Assembly: GCA_964019155.1 (NCBI GenBank)
Contig: OZ025242.1
Span: 66,950,040 to 67,014,039 of the forward strand
Direction of reading: 5' to 3'
DNA: 64,000 nt
Source: Osedax fenrisi
Taxonomy: Eukaryota > Annelida > Polychaeta > Sabellida > Siboglinidae
Numbering within the stretch: position 1 is the first letter of the stretch; each line of letters begins with the position of its first letter. The notes below the pieces were generated by a model. The model had not been told where the DNA came from and ran no database searches. It saw nothing but the letters and a program-made list of their open reading frames with translations. This document shows positions 56,258-64,000 of the stretch, piece by piece. A program made the position numbers and the translations under genes.

Positions 56258-57780
56258 GATATACGATTGGTCGTCCTTAAAAGACGATGCTTAAATAAAA
56301 AACACTTTCATTACCGAAGTGAAAAATAGATATTCAGCTCTAACTCTTCAAGACGAATCAACAACAATATTATTATCTGATAACTCAAGATATGAAAATT
56401 TTGTATTGGCGTGCAAAAAATTTATGGCAAAGTGATCCCTTTAAAGCCTAAACAAAAGAAACGCATCCCCTGGGAAACACATCAAGTGTGTGAAAACCGC
56501 GCATCTCTACAACAAGCGGCACGATTAAAAGACAAGCAGCCAACGACCGAAATATTAGAAATATTGTACAAGCTCAGAATATGCTTGTAAATTCCTACGA
56601 AGAAGAACAGACACTTTATATTCAGAACAAAATAAACGAAATTAATAATGCAGTAAGCAATAACAAATCGGCGTTAGCATGGAAAGCAGTAAATGAAGTA
56701 AACGGTCGAAAGAAATCAAATAAGGGAAAAATAAAGGCTACCAGTGACATTGAACGCATCCAGAAGTGGAATAATCACTTTAGTGAGATTCTTATATCAA
56801 CAATAGAACAACCAAACTCGAACATCAACGGAAATACTGAATCTGAATACAAACCAGAAATGCTTGACATAGAGACAGGCCTATTCAAACCGGAAGAACT
56901 ATTAAAAGCAACAAAAAGTGTACAAAACGGCAAGGCTACTGGACTAGATGAAATACCTGTCGAAGTATGGAAACTAAATGAATTTCAGGACTTCCTGCTT
57001 GAATCGTGTAATAATATATACATGCAAAAACCAATAGAAAGATGGACAAAAGGATGAATACTACCATTCCCGAAAAAGGAGATCTATCATTAACAACAAA
57101 CTAAAGTGTAATTACTTTAACAGCAATATCAGCGAAGATATTAAATCTGATGCTATTAAACAGAATCCGTCCGCATGTCGATCCTTTATTAAGGAAACAC
57201 CAAAACGGGTTTCTAACAAATAGGTCGACATCAGTCATTCGTCGTATCCTAGAGGGAATTGAATCGAAAACCTACCGCTAACTCTATTGTTCATAGATTT
57301 CTCCAAAGCCTTTGACTCTATAAATCGCAAAGAGATGAATTATATCCTAATTAAGTATGTAATTCCAGAAGAAATCACTAACGCAATAATTATGCTATAC
57401 AAAATGCACAATCTATTATTAGATCACACGATGGAGACACGTCCTTTTTCAAGATAACGACTGGGATACTACAAGGTGATACCTTAGCTCCGTTTCTATT
57501 TATTGTATGCCTCGACTACATATTAAAGAAATCACTGGATATAAACTCAAATCTTGGATTTACATGCTCACAAAGGAGAAGTAGACGTAACCCTGACATT
57601 TTCATAACCGATATTGATTACGCTGATTATATAGCAATAACAACTGATAGCGTAAACGCCGCAATGATATTGTTACATAAAATTGAAGAGAAATCAAGCT
57701 ACATTGACTGTAATTACATAGCCTGAAAATCAATACAGATAAGACTGAATATATTACTCTCAATCAGAACCAACACGGAA
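56258..57780 (+). pseudogene. RTE linker and reverse transcriptase remnant, copy 3
   Basis: Reverse transcriptase that would copy element RNA at the nicked target. The 158-aa frame is 56581-57057, ending at TGA. After frame changes come LPFPKK/GDLSL, motif A FIDFSKAFD (57290-57316), motif B LQGDTLAPFLF (57469-57501) and motif C. Motif C reads Y-A-D-Y (57619-57630) in place of Y-A-D-D, so the second catalytic aspartate is lost (GAT to TAT would explain it). The frame then decays after about 57720 with a TGA. The first 1352 bp equal copies 1 and 2 apart from C at 56483 and G at 57422. Confidence 0.9.
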
Positions 57781-57789
57781 TTCAATGTA

Positions 57790-58440
57790 TCACATTATAA
57801 AGAAGAGAAGGACATAATATAAAAAGGGTAGAAGACTTTAAATACCTAGGTAGCTACATAGGTTCCACTGAACGTGACGTTAATATACGAATAGCAAAAG
57901 CATGGGCAACCCTAAACACTATGAATGTCATCCGAAAATCTAATCTTACTGATAAATTAAAAAGAAATTTCTTTCGAGTCGCTGTCGAATCAGTATTTGT
58001 GTACGGGTCAATACTTGTGTACAATACTTGTGTACATCACCTAGACACTAACATCATCGCTGGAGAAAAAACTGGATGGCGCATATACTCGCATGCTACG
58101 AGCTGCATTAAATAAATCCTGGAGGCAAATGCTAACGAACGAAATACTCTATAATGGTATACCCAATATATCAGCTACAATCAAGGAGCATAGAATGAGA
58201 TTCACCGGACACTGCTGGAGAAGCAAGAACGAATTGGTCAGTGACCTATTACTTTTGTATCCAAATCACGGAAAAAGATCAAGAGGTAGGCTTGCAAAGA
58301 CCTATATCGATCAGCTATCAAGTGATACAGGATACGAAAGAGAAGAACAGGCAAATGCAATGCAAGATCGAGATGGGTGGAGAGAACGAGTCATGAAATG
58401 CCGAGCAAGCTCGACCTGTATTGGTATATATTTATTATAA
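57790..58440 (+). pseudogene. RTE C-terminal domain remnant, copy 3 only
   Basis: Region after the RT palm, typical of RTE proteins. The first piece (about 57790-58115) reads RVEDFKYLGSYIGST, RIAKAWATLNTMN, LKRNFFRVAVESVFVYGS. The second (58093-58440, 115 aa) reads MLRAALNKSWRQ, NISATIKEHRMRFTGHCWRS, GKRSRGR, YIDQL, DRDGWRERV. A 13-bp tandem duplication at 58010-58035 shifts the frame between them. A TAG stands at 58042-58044 where the family usually has Trp, just before a segment reading LEKKLDGAYTR that leads into the second piece. The combination FKYLGS...GHCWRS...DRDGWR is diagnostic of this clade as I know it. Confidence 0.9.
58010..58035. repeat. 13-bp tandem duplication inside the RTE C-terminal domain
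   Basis: AATACTTGTGTAC is present twice in direct succession (58010-58022 and 58023-58035). Thirteen bases shift the frame by one, which accounts for the break between the two C-terminal open pieces. Confidence 0.93.
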
Positions 58441-59252
58441 GTTGACCAAAAACGAAATTGTATAGAGATGCTTAATAGTATTAAATATAATTATTAATTT
58501 TGAAATTTATTTTACTCAGAATAATTACTTTTCTCTATCTATATGTATAACAAAATGTCTAGCTTCACATAGCGTGTATTTTAATCAAATTGTGTTTGTG
58601 AATATGTCCTATATATGAATCCTATATATATAAAGTGTTCTTATCCAAATAGGATTATTCTTTTTTTCAGTTTTTTAATTAGTGATAGATATTGATGGCA
58701 TTCTGTAAAAAAATATTACTTTTTTTCATTATATATATACAATATATTATTACAGATTAATTATATCTGTTATATATTGAGATGGATAGCATTTATAAAT
58801 AATACAAAACAAAACAAATGTGTGCATTACGCAAGTAGCACTTTTGTTATAGTGACAGTACACCGCCAACATATTTAGTACATGTAGGCCCTCCATTGTA
58901 GGGGTCTCCCTCTCCCAACTCTTCCCTCTCGTATCTCAGTAACTATAAGAGATATCAACAAAAGTATATATACATGAACTGTTAGTAATTCAATGAAAAA
59001 TATGAATAAGTATTTTGTTTAAAAAAATATTTAATCCTATAATTGTTATTTGATAAAATGTAATATTCTGTTTTTACTTTTTTTAAATCATTGTAAATAC
59101 TTTATTAATTAAAATAAAACTTGATTTTGTGCATAATATTGTAGATCAATAAAATGTTTATAACTATTATAAATATAATTTAATTTGAATAACTATAGTT
59201 ATATATTAACCAATATATCTTAATTATAGCAACCCATATTATTTTCCTATTA
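58441..59252. other. AT-rich non-coding DNA, no gene seen
   Basis: Low-complexity AT-rich sequence after the RTE element. There is a local near-repeat TCCTATATATGAA/TCCTATATATATA near 58606-58632 and poly-T runs. The start may hold the untranslated 3' end of the RTE element, but no terminal short-repeat tail is clear. Confidence 0.6.
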
Positions 59253-59269
59253 CCGACTCCCCAAATTAC

Positions 59270-59667
59270 CCTAATACCGACCCCATGTGGTTTATAATAT
59301 CCAATCAAAATAGATTCGTATTTTACTTTAAAATATGTCGTAAGTTTTTTATGTATCATTGATATAGCTTTAGGATTCATGATTCCAGTTGAGTATATAC
59401 ATACTGATTAATAAATAAATATTAAATAATAATATACACTATTTTAATATAATTAGTAATTAGTAATTATTAATTACTATAAAGTCTAAATTTAAATTTA
59501 ATATTACCATTAAAACATAAATTCAATAAAAAATAAATTGCGTGCATGTTATAATTAATTATATTTATGTATATATATACTATTTTTATTGGATATTATA
59601 ATACTATAATTATTTATACCACGATTATGTTAGGGGGCCGGTTATAGGAGAAGGGGTCGGTATTAGG
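59270..59667. repeat. Inverted repeat pair, possible MITE-like element
   Basis: CCTAATACCGACCCC (59270-59284) is the exact reverse complement of GGGGTCGGTATTAGG (59653-59667), 15 bp. A related CCGACTCCCC lies just outside the left arm (59254-59263) and GGGGGCCGGTTATA just inside the right arm (59633-59646). The interior is AT-rich and non-coding. The short reverse-strand frame at 59180-59380 crosses the left arm and looks like chance. Confidence 0.6.
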
Positions 59668-59678
59668 AACATGTATCC

Positions 59679-59842
59679 GATTACCGACCCCCCTGTTTAT
59701 TTTTGTAAATATAATGTTATCAAAAATTTAAAATAGCCACATTATTCATTGCCATAATATTACCCTAATTACAAAATTTCAAATAAATATATTTAATATT
59801 GAATAAGTTATTACAAATAATCATTTAGGGGTCGGTAATCGG
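59679..59842. repeat. Second inverted pair of the same GGGGTCGGTAAT motif
   Basis: GATTACCGACCCCCC (59679-59693) faces TAGGGGTCGGTAATCGG (59826-59842). The shared inverted core GGGGTCGGTAATC is 13 bp, and the sequence differs from the first pair mainly in TAAT versus TATT. With the first pair this makes four related motifs in about 570 bp, in alternating orientation. Confidence 0.6.
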
Positions 59843-59859
59843 AGACTTTCCCCTAAATG
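59822..59859. repeat. Perfect 10-bp stem-loop
   Basis: CATTTAGGGG (59822-59831) and CCCCTAAATG (59850-59859) are exact reverse complements with an 18-nt loop that contains the TCGGTAATCGG motif. GC-rich islands like this stand out in the surrounding AT-rich DNA. Confidence 0.65.
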
Positions 59860-60218
59860 CCCATGATGACGATGTTGGTAAACATTTCCTTAAATATAAT
59901 AATTTAAATATTCTACTTTCAAACCAGTAAATACATATCCTCAAAACATCCTCAAAACATACTTGTATTAAAGTACATTCTCAGATCATCCTAAGAACAT
60001 CATTATTCAATATCACCATCAAATAATCCTTAGGAAATCATCATATATTTATAGTGTTATCTATTTAAAATATTCAAATACTGTCATCATAAATACTTCT
60101 ATTTTTAATATATGAATTAATATTTTTCAATTATATAATTATAGTATAATATTATAATATTATAAAGAGTAAAAATCCATATAACAAAATATAAAAATAT
60201 ATATATTTCTATATTTTG

Positions 60219-60236
60219 TATATATATATATATATA
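60219..60236. repeat. (TA)9 microsatellite
   Basis: Nine uninterrupted TA dinucleotides followed by AATATAAATATAAA. Confidence 0.9.
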
Positions 60237-60779
60237 AATATAAATATAAATGTATAGATTAATATGGTAAGTTATATAATAAGAAGTATACTTCTATAGA
60301 CTTAGTAATACTATTAGACGCAACATAATTAGAGGGGATAGAAAAGCAGATAACTAATGTAGGATTGGTTTACTAATGCCGGTAGAATTTGTATTCATAT
60401 TGGGTATGACATACATAGGAGTGTTGAGATTGTATAGATGTCAGTACATTTTGATCAAAGAAGTGTTTTGAAATATAATATACATACTTTTTTATTAGAA
60501 GTGCTAGGTATAAAATAGATATTATATGTTAATGGTAGGCTAACCCTTACCATATATTTATCATTGTCCTTATCCCGGGATAACAGTTTATGGGAAATGG
60601 TAAAGGAATCACGATGAATTGAAGAACAATTATTAATGTAGATAGAAGATATAGTTTTAAAAAGTTGAGATTGATAGCATTTACGATATTGTTATGAAGG
60701 ATATGTATATACGATAATATAAATTATCTTCAAAGAAAATATATACCAATCCATTGTTATGTTATTATATAATATATAT

Positions 60780-60782
<3 letters not shown>

Positions 60783-60812
<30 letters not shown>
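60783..60812. repeat. (TA)15 microsatellite
   Basis: Fifteen uninterrupted TA dinucleotides, followed by a GTATATAT-type degenerate extension. Confidence 0.92.
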
Positions 60813-60815
<3 letters not shown>

Positions 60816-60829
60816 TATATGTATATATG

Positions 60830-60854
60830 TATAGGTATATACTACATACCTATA
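60830..60854. repeat. 9-bp stem-loop beside the TA tract
   Basis: TATAGGTAT (60830-60838) and ATACCTATA (60846-60854) are exact reverse complements with a 7-nt loop. This is likely a by-product of the TA-rich context. Confidence 0.6.
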
Positions 60855-61231
60855 TATATACTTTTTTTCTTGTATGTTAATTATAATTGTACTACAATCG
60901 TATACTATTTTATCATTATTATTAAGTATTATTAAGTATTATTACCTTAATTAAGTAACTTATTTTAACTTATAAGTAAGGTTAATTAACAATATCAATT
61001 ATAAAATTATAATAACTATATTATAAATTTCAATAACATGTGTAATTGGTAATAGAATATATTATTCCTAAACTATTCATTTATTATTTAAAATATAACA
61101 ATTTATTAACTAAATAAATTTGTTTTTATAAGTGAAATCGACTGAATTAAAGTGAACATTTTTTAATTATTGATATAGGTAATACCTAATGTAATACCAA
61201 TGAGTAACTCCTTAGAAATACTTAATATAAC

Positions 61232-61269
61232 ATAATTAATATAATATATAATTAATATAATATATAATT
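61232..61269. repeat. 16-bp tandem repeat, about 2.4 copies
   Basis: ATAATTAATATAATAT at 61232-61247 and 61248-61263, then a partial third copy. Confidence 0.85.
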
Positions 61270-61491
61270 GAATAATACAAAAATCATTGCTACGATAATA
61301 ATACATTAATTTTGCAAAATAATTTGATGAAAAAACAACTAAAATAAAATGGGATATCTAACCTGCAATTTAGTTTACGTAATATATTACCGATTCTATT
61401 ACGAACTATATTACATAATATATGCGTATATTATATCCAGGGGTCGCGCTAATGTGCCGTCAACGCTAAAATGGGAAGTCAATAATTTATC

Positions 61492-61530
61492 TGTGCAGTC
61501 AATTTTTCGATATTGTGCAGTCAATTTTTC
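61492..61530. repeat. 22-bp period direct repeat
   Basis: TGTGCAGTCAATTTTTC occurs at 61492-61508 and 61514-61530, just before the first recognisable hAT transposase codons. It could be part of the transposon's subterminal sequence or a local slippage duplication. Confidence 0.75.
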
Positions 61531-61559
61531 AATTTTTAGAAACAATATTTTTATTATTC

Positions 61560-61684
61560 TAATTAATTTGTGGAGGAATTATGTAAGATGCATACCATGC
61601 GGGGAGTTTCCCGATATTGTTACATTACTAAGCACAAGAAGAATACCAATAACAACAGATTGTTGTGTAATATATAGAAAATAG
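61560..61684 (+). pseudogene. hAT N-terminal zinc-finger-like fragment
   Basis: Last part of an open frame running from 61349 to 61684. It reads WRNYVRCIPCGEFPDIV followed by TRRIP. Two cysteines three apart (61589-61600) and the EFPDIV segment match the start of the family's zinc-binding domain. The expected His partner falls in another frame at about 61696 (NHLSSEYQ), with Q where a second His would be. The upstream part of the frame, rich in Tyr and Ile, looks like chance AT-rich reading. Confidence 0.55.
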
Positions 61685-61828
61685 ACCATTATGAATCATC
61701 TAAGTTCTGAATATCAAAAAAATTTATTAATGCTTATCAAAAAAAGATTGAAGTGATAAAACAATCAGATAAGATACCAATAGCAAACTATATATCAAAG
61801 GCAAATAGTTATATATAATATCTTATAA

Positions 61829-61996
61829 GATAGGGTCGTTATTGATAATGATGCAAATAAGTTGGTTTTATCAGAATATTCTTTCCCTGCTAAAGCAGTT
61901 GTGAAAATTATATCATCACAATTTAAATATAATTCTGATGATAATATTTTTACTAATACCGATTTACAATATATAACGCCCCATACGGATAAATAA
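61829..61996 (+). pseudogene. hAT transposase fragment (pre-catalytic region)
   Basis: A 55-residue piece with LVLSEYSFPAKAVVKIISSQF and DLQYITP, bounded by stops. It fits the segment between the zinc finger and the first catalytic motif in related transposases. A reverse-strand frame over the same bases (61795-62007) is its shadow. Confidence 0.6.
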
Positions 61997-62042
61997 TTAT
62001 TTTCCATTATAATATATAGTATACATATATAGAAACATTACA

Positions 62043-62341
62043 AAACAAATTAAAAATTCTACTGAAATATCTCTTCGATCAGACGGTAATGTAGACAGGA
62101 CTCATGTTGATAAGACACACTTGCGAAAGTAATAGATAAAGTTGGAAACGAATTATTTATATTTTTAGGTTTAGAAGAATCTTTGGAAAGTGGAGCTCGT
62201 GGGATATTTAACACAATGATTAAATCAATAGAAAATCTTCTTGGAAGTAACATAACAAATTAAATAATGAAAGAGATTTCGTCGTTGGTGACAGATGGTA
62301 CATCTGTAAATAAAGGACATTGGTTTATGGTTTATAAATAA
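62043..62341 (+). pseudogene. hAT transposase fragment, first catalytic motifs
   Basis: Two frames cover this stretch. The first (62043-62132) reads EISLRSDGNVDRTHVDK and ends in a stop. The second (62114-62341) reads KVIDKVGNELFIFLGLEES, GIFNTMIKSIENL, a TAA, then EISSLVTDGTSVNKGHW. TDG-x-x-x-N is the usual setting of a catalytic Asp in hAT RNase H-like folds. The expected His-Arg-Leu-Glu/Trp-Lys-Ala segment follows near 62370-62395, split over two frames (DYRLES and WRAWKAASNVI). Confidence 0.75.
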
Positions 62342-62502
62342 TTGTTTATGGAAGATATTTCAAGATTATAGATTGGAGAGCATGGAAGGCAGCAAGCAAT
62401 GTAATACCAGTAATTAAAAATATGCTGATGATATTAAGTCGCTAAATTTGGAGTCAGATGTAGAAAGTTAAAAATATTTCAGAGTACAATAACCTTATTG
62501 TT

Positions 62503-62739
62503 TGCTCATTTCCAAAAATATTTGAAATACGATGGAGTGAATTCACTCATCAACTAGTTGAAAGCATATTAAAATCATAGAATGCATTAATAATTTATTT
62601 TAATTAAACAACATGCAATAAAGCCCGTGGGTTTTCAACGTTCCTTTGCAATGAATATAATCTTCATCTATTATGCTTTATGACCGATGTACTAATTATA
62701 TTCTCTCGATATCAAAAAAACATGCAATCCGATTTATGA
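62503..62739 (+). pseudogene. hAT transposase fragment, central region
   Basis: Single frame with two internal stops. It reads CSFPKIFEIRWSEFTHQLVESILKS, stop, NALIIYFN, stop, TTCNKARGFSTFLCNEYN, LCFMTDVLIIFSRYQKNMQSDL, then TGA at 62737-62739. The EIRWSEFT and RYQKNMQSD motifs are the clearest family signatures in the remnant. Confidence 0.8.
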
Positions 62740-63053
62740 TACTTGATATGTGATATTCATCAACAACTTAATAATATTGAGGTTTGTCATATTTATATAC
62801 TTAATATTGCAGAATACAATGCCTATAGCCCCTGCTATTCAGAGTAAAATAAATAATGTTTCATAATATTTCATAATACTTTGTAACTTTAATAGATTAT
62901 GCTGAATACATTACTAACAACCGATTTAATTGGCGGATAAGTTGCTAAGTTAATCGAATCAATTGAAAAAACCAATGGTACACATTACTTGAAAGTTATT
63001 GAGTTAAGAGAAAAAATAAGCGTGAAGTAAGACATAATTTATATGTATCTTAA

Positions 63054-63335
63054 ATGAGAGATATATCTGCAATAAAAGTAAAACTTATAAAAACTTTAGT
63101 AAATAATCTTCAGGAGCGATTAACAACAGATGTAAATATATTTTCAAAAATTGAACATTTTATTAAATTAAAAGAAGAAGTAAACATAAAGCAAGTACAT
63201 ATTTTGATAAGTGCTGATTTGAATTTAATAGATTTATCCTTACAATATAACGATTTATTATTGCATTCAGAAATTAATATATTCAGAAAATACAATCTTC
63301 GTGAACTTGTTATAAAGCTATCAAGGTGTGTATGA
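63054..63335 (+). pseudogene. hAT transposase fragment, longest open piece (93 aa)
   Basis: Reads AIKVKLIKTLVNNLQERL, then IEHFIKLKEEVNIKQVH, then LIDLSLQYNDLL. It lies in the right order between the SRYQKNMQSD region and the C-terminal motif, so I read it as the helical insertion of the same transposase and not a separate gene. The overlapping reverse-strand frame (63110-63358) is a shadow. Confidence 0.7.
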
Positions 63336-63433
63336 AATAGACATAAAATATAACTCATATAAATTTATTATTTTCTAGCATTGAAGAAATGTTTACATTG
63401 TGTTGTACATATAGTATAATTATGTGATCTAAA

Positions 63434-63625
63434 CCACACAGTGCCGATGTGGAAAGAATTATATCTGCAAATAATGTACTTAGGTATGTAAATATATGGA
63501 AATAGAAACTGAGAATAATCAATTATTTTCATTATAATATGCCGGATCTTGAAAATTGTAATCCAAGACCTTTGGGTATTAGCTTGGTTAGTTATTTAAT
63601 TAAAAAGTCATTAATAATATTTTAG
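63434..63625 (+). pseudogene. hAT C-terminal dimerisation region fragment
   Basis: PHSADVERIISANNVLR (63434-63484) is the hallmark hAT C-terminal motif (S-x-A-D-x-E-R-x-x-S). After a frame change, EIETENNQLFSL is followed in another frame by YNMPDLENCNPRPLGI. These are the expected end of this transposase lineage, and the last frame stops near 63625. Confidence 0.8.
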
Positions 63626-64000
63626 CCATCATTTAATGACATTTTAGATTAACCTAACATTTATAGGATAATATTATTCCTTAATGAGACCCCTGATTAT
63701 ATGAATGATTAAAGGGTTAATATATGTGAATAATAAATATTGTATTTAATTATAACATTAGATCCGCAAGTGTTCCCTTAACATGTAAACATACTAAATA
63801 TAAAATGTATAAATATTATATACTATGATTTCAGATGAATTATATAAATATGCATGCACATTGAAAGAATTATGTTAACAATATTATAAGAAGTTTTGGT
63901 CGCAAATAGGCTACTTAAAAAATGTAATATCAATGAGATGGATTTCAACGAAAAAAACCACGGTTTTAAAATATCCTTCAAGAAATCTAGATGGTAATAT
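63626..64000. other. AT-rich DNA, no recognisable gene
   Basis: No coding frame of note. Positions from about 63830 to the window end give a partly open + frame with Lys/Trp/Tyr-rich content that I do not recognise. It could belong to another element continuing past the window. Confidence 0.45.

Larger units (their letters stand above)
55063..58440 (+). mobile_element. RTE-clade non-LTR retrotransposon remnant, copy 3 (longest)
   Basis: The only copy that continues past the truncation point of copies 1 and 2 (equivalent base 57609). It includes the leader, endonuclease, linker, RT motifs A, B and C, and the RTE C-terminal domain, ending near 58440. It stands between the end of the satellite and unique AT-rich DNA, so it may be the source of the other two. 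It is as broken as they are in the shared part, and further damaged in the extra part (YADY motif, 13-bp duplication, TAG). I cannot define a 3' tail or target-site duplication: none is evident after 58440, and the 5' edge passes into the spacer without a clear boundary. Confidence 0.9.
59860..61560. other. AT-rich non-coding DNA with simple repeats, no gene seen
   Basis: Mostly AT-rich low-complexity DNA. It contains an 11-bp tandem pair CCTCAAAACAT (59939-59960), TA microsatellites, a hairpin at 60830-60854 and a 16-bp period repeat (61232-61269). I found no reliable coding frame. The open frame that starts at 61349 is convincing only in its last part, where it joins the hAT remnant. Confidence 0.6.
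61560..63625 (+). pseudogene. hAT-family transposase remnant
   Basis: Cut-and-paste DNA transposase, recognisable along most of its length but broken by many stops and frame changes. In order: a zinc-finger-like start (CIPCGEFPDI at 61589-61618, then a separate frame with HLSSEYQ near 61696); KIPIANYISKA (near 61770); a piece at 61829-61996; RSDGNVDRTHVDK (62076-62114); a piece with TDGTSVN (near 62290); FPKIFEIRWSEFTHQL (62509-62556); GFSTFLCN and FSRYQKNMQSDL (up to 62736); a helical piece at 63054-63335; PHSADVERIISANNVL (63434-63481); and ETENNQLF/YNMPDLENCNPRP near the end. From memory this resembles the ZNF862-like hAT lineage common in insects and cnidarians. No terminal inverted repeats or 8-bp target duplication were found. 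Confidence 0.85.

Noticed and set aside
59180..59380. 66-aa reverse-strand frame
   Set aside because: Crosses the inverted repeat arm in AT-rich DNA. Its composition is what AT-rich chance reading gives, with no known motif.
60830..60854. Stem-loop as a terminator or RNA gene
   Set aside because: Pure TA-rich hairpin beside a microsatellite, with no gene before it.
61349..61560. First two thirds of the 61349-61684 frame as a membrane protein (Tyr/Ile-rich start)
   Set aside because: The hydrophobic run is what AT-rich DNA encodes by chance. Only the final Cys-containing part resembles a real domain.
61795..62253. Two reverse-strand frames (61795-62007 and 62059-62253)
   Set aside because: They are shadows of + strand hAT transposase pieces whose motifs are recognisable in the sense direction.
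63110..63358. 82-aa reverse-strand frame
   Set aside because: Shadow of the 63054-63335 hAT fragment.

Overview
The window is eukaryotic nuclear DNA, most likely from an AT-rich animal genome. An insect such as an aphid or other hemipteran is my best guess, from the style of the RTE and hAT transposon remnants, but the species cannot be fixed from this sequence. There are no operons, ribosome binding sites, rRNA, tRNA or CRISPR signals, and no intact host gene. Everything coding-like is a broken transposable element.

Layout: about 47 kb of the 64 kb (1-12474, 16028-20384, 23938-54056) is one satellite. Its unit is the 14-mer CATGTAGTACCTAC, mixed with an A-to-G form (CGTG...), a rarer CCTG form, and an 18-bp form with an extra CTAC. 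The array runs off the left edge and ends at 54056. It is organised into higher-order repeats at many scales (about 120, 370, 450, 510-530, 570, 658, 1350, 1460, 2030 and 8600 bp).

Three copies of one 3553-bp non-satellite cassette interrupt or border the array (12475-16027, 20385-23937, 54057-57609). Each holds about 1 kb of AT-rich DNA of unknown origin, then a degenerate RTE-clade non-LTR retrotransposon (leader, endonuclease, reverse transcriptase). All three have the same left junction with the satellite and the same inactivating lesions, with no net length difference and only about five substitutions seen by eye. They were therefore amplified as DNA together with the satellite, not by retrotransposition. 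Copies 1 and 2 stop at exactly the same base, about 10 bp before the RT catalytic YADD motif, and return to satellite. Copy 3 sits at the right edge of the array, continues through the rest of RT and the C-terminal domain to about 58440, and joins unique DNA. Copies 1 and 2 lie in two adjacent units of an ~8-kb tandem duplication (about 8240-16740 and 16840-24650).

Right flank (58441-64000): very AT-rich non-coding DNA with TA microsatellites, short tandem repeats and a cluster of inverted GGGGTCGGTA motifs (59253-59859). It is followed by a degenerate hAT-family transposase (about 61560-63625, + strand), recognisable from an N-terminal zinc-finger remnant to the C-terminal dimerisation motif but split by stops and frameshifts.

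No genes here work together. The window records satellite turnover that captured and copied a dead retrotransposon at its edge. All alignments and offsets were made by eye.
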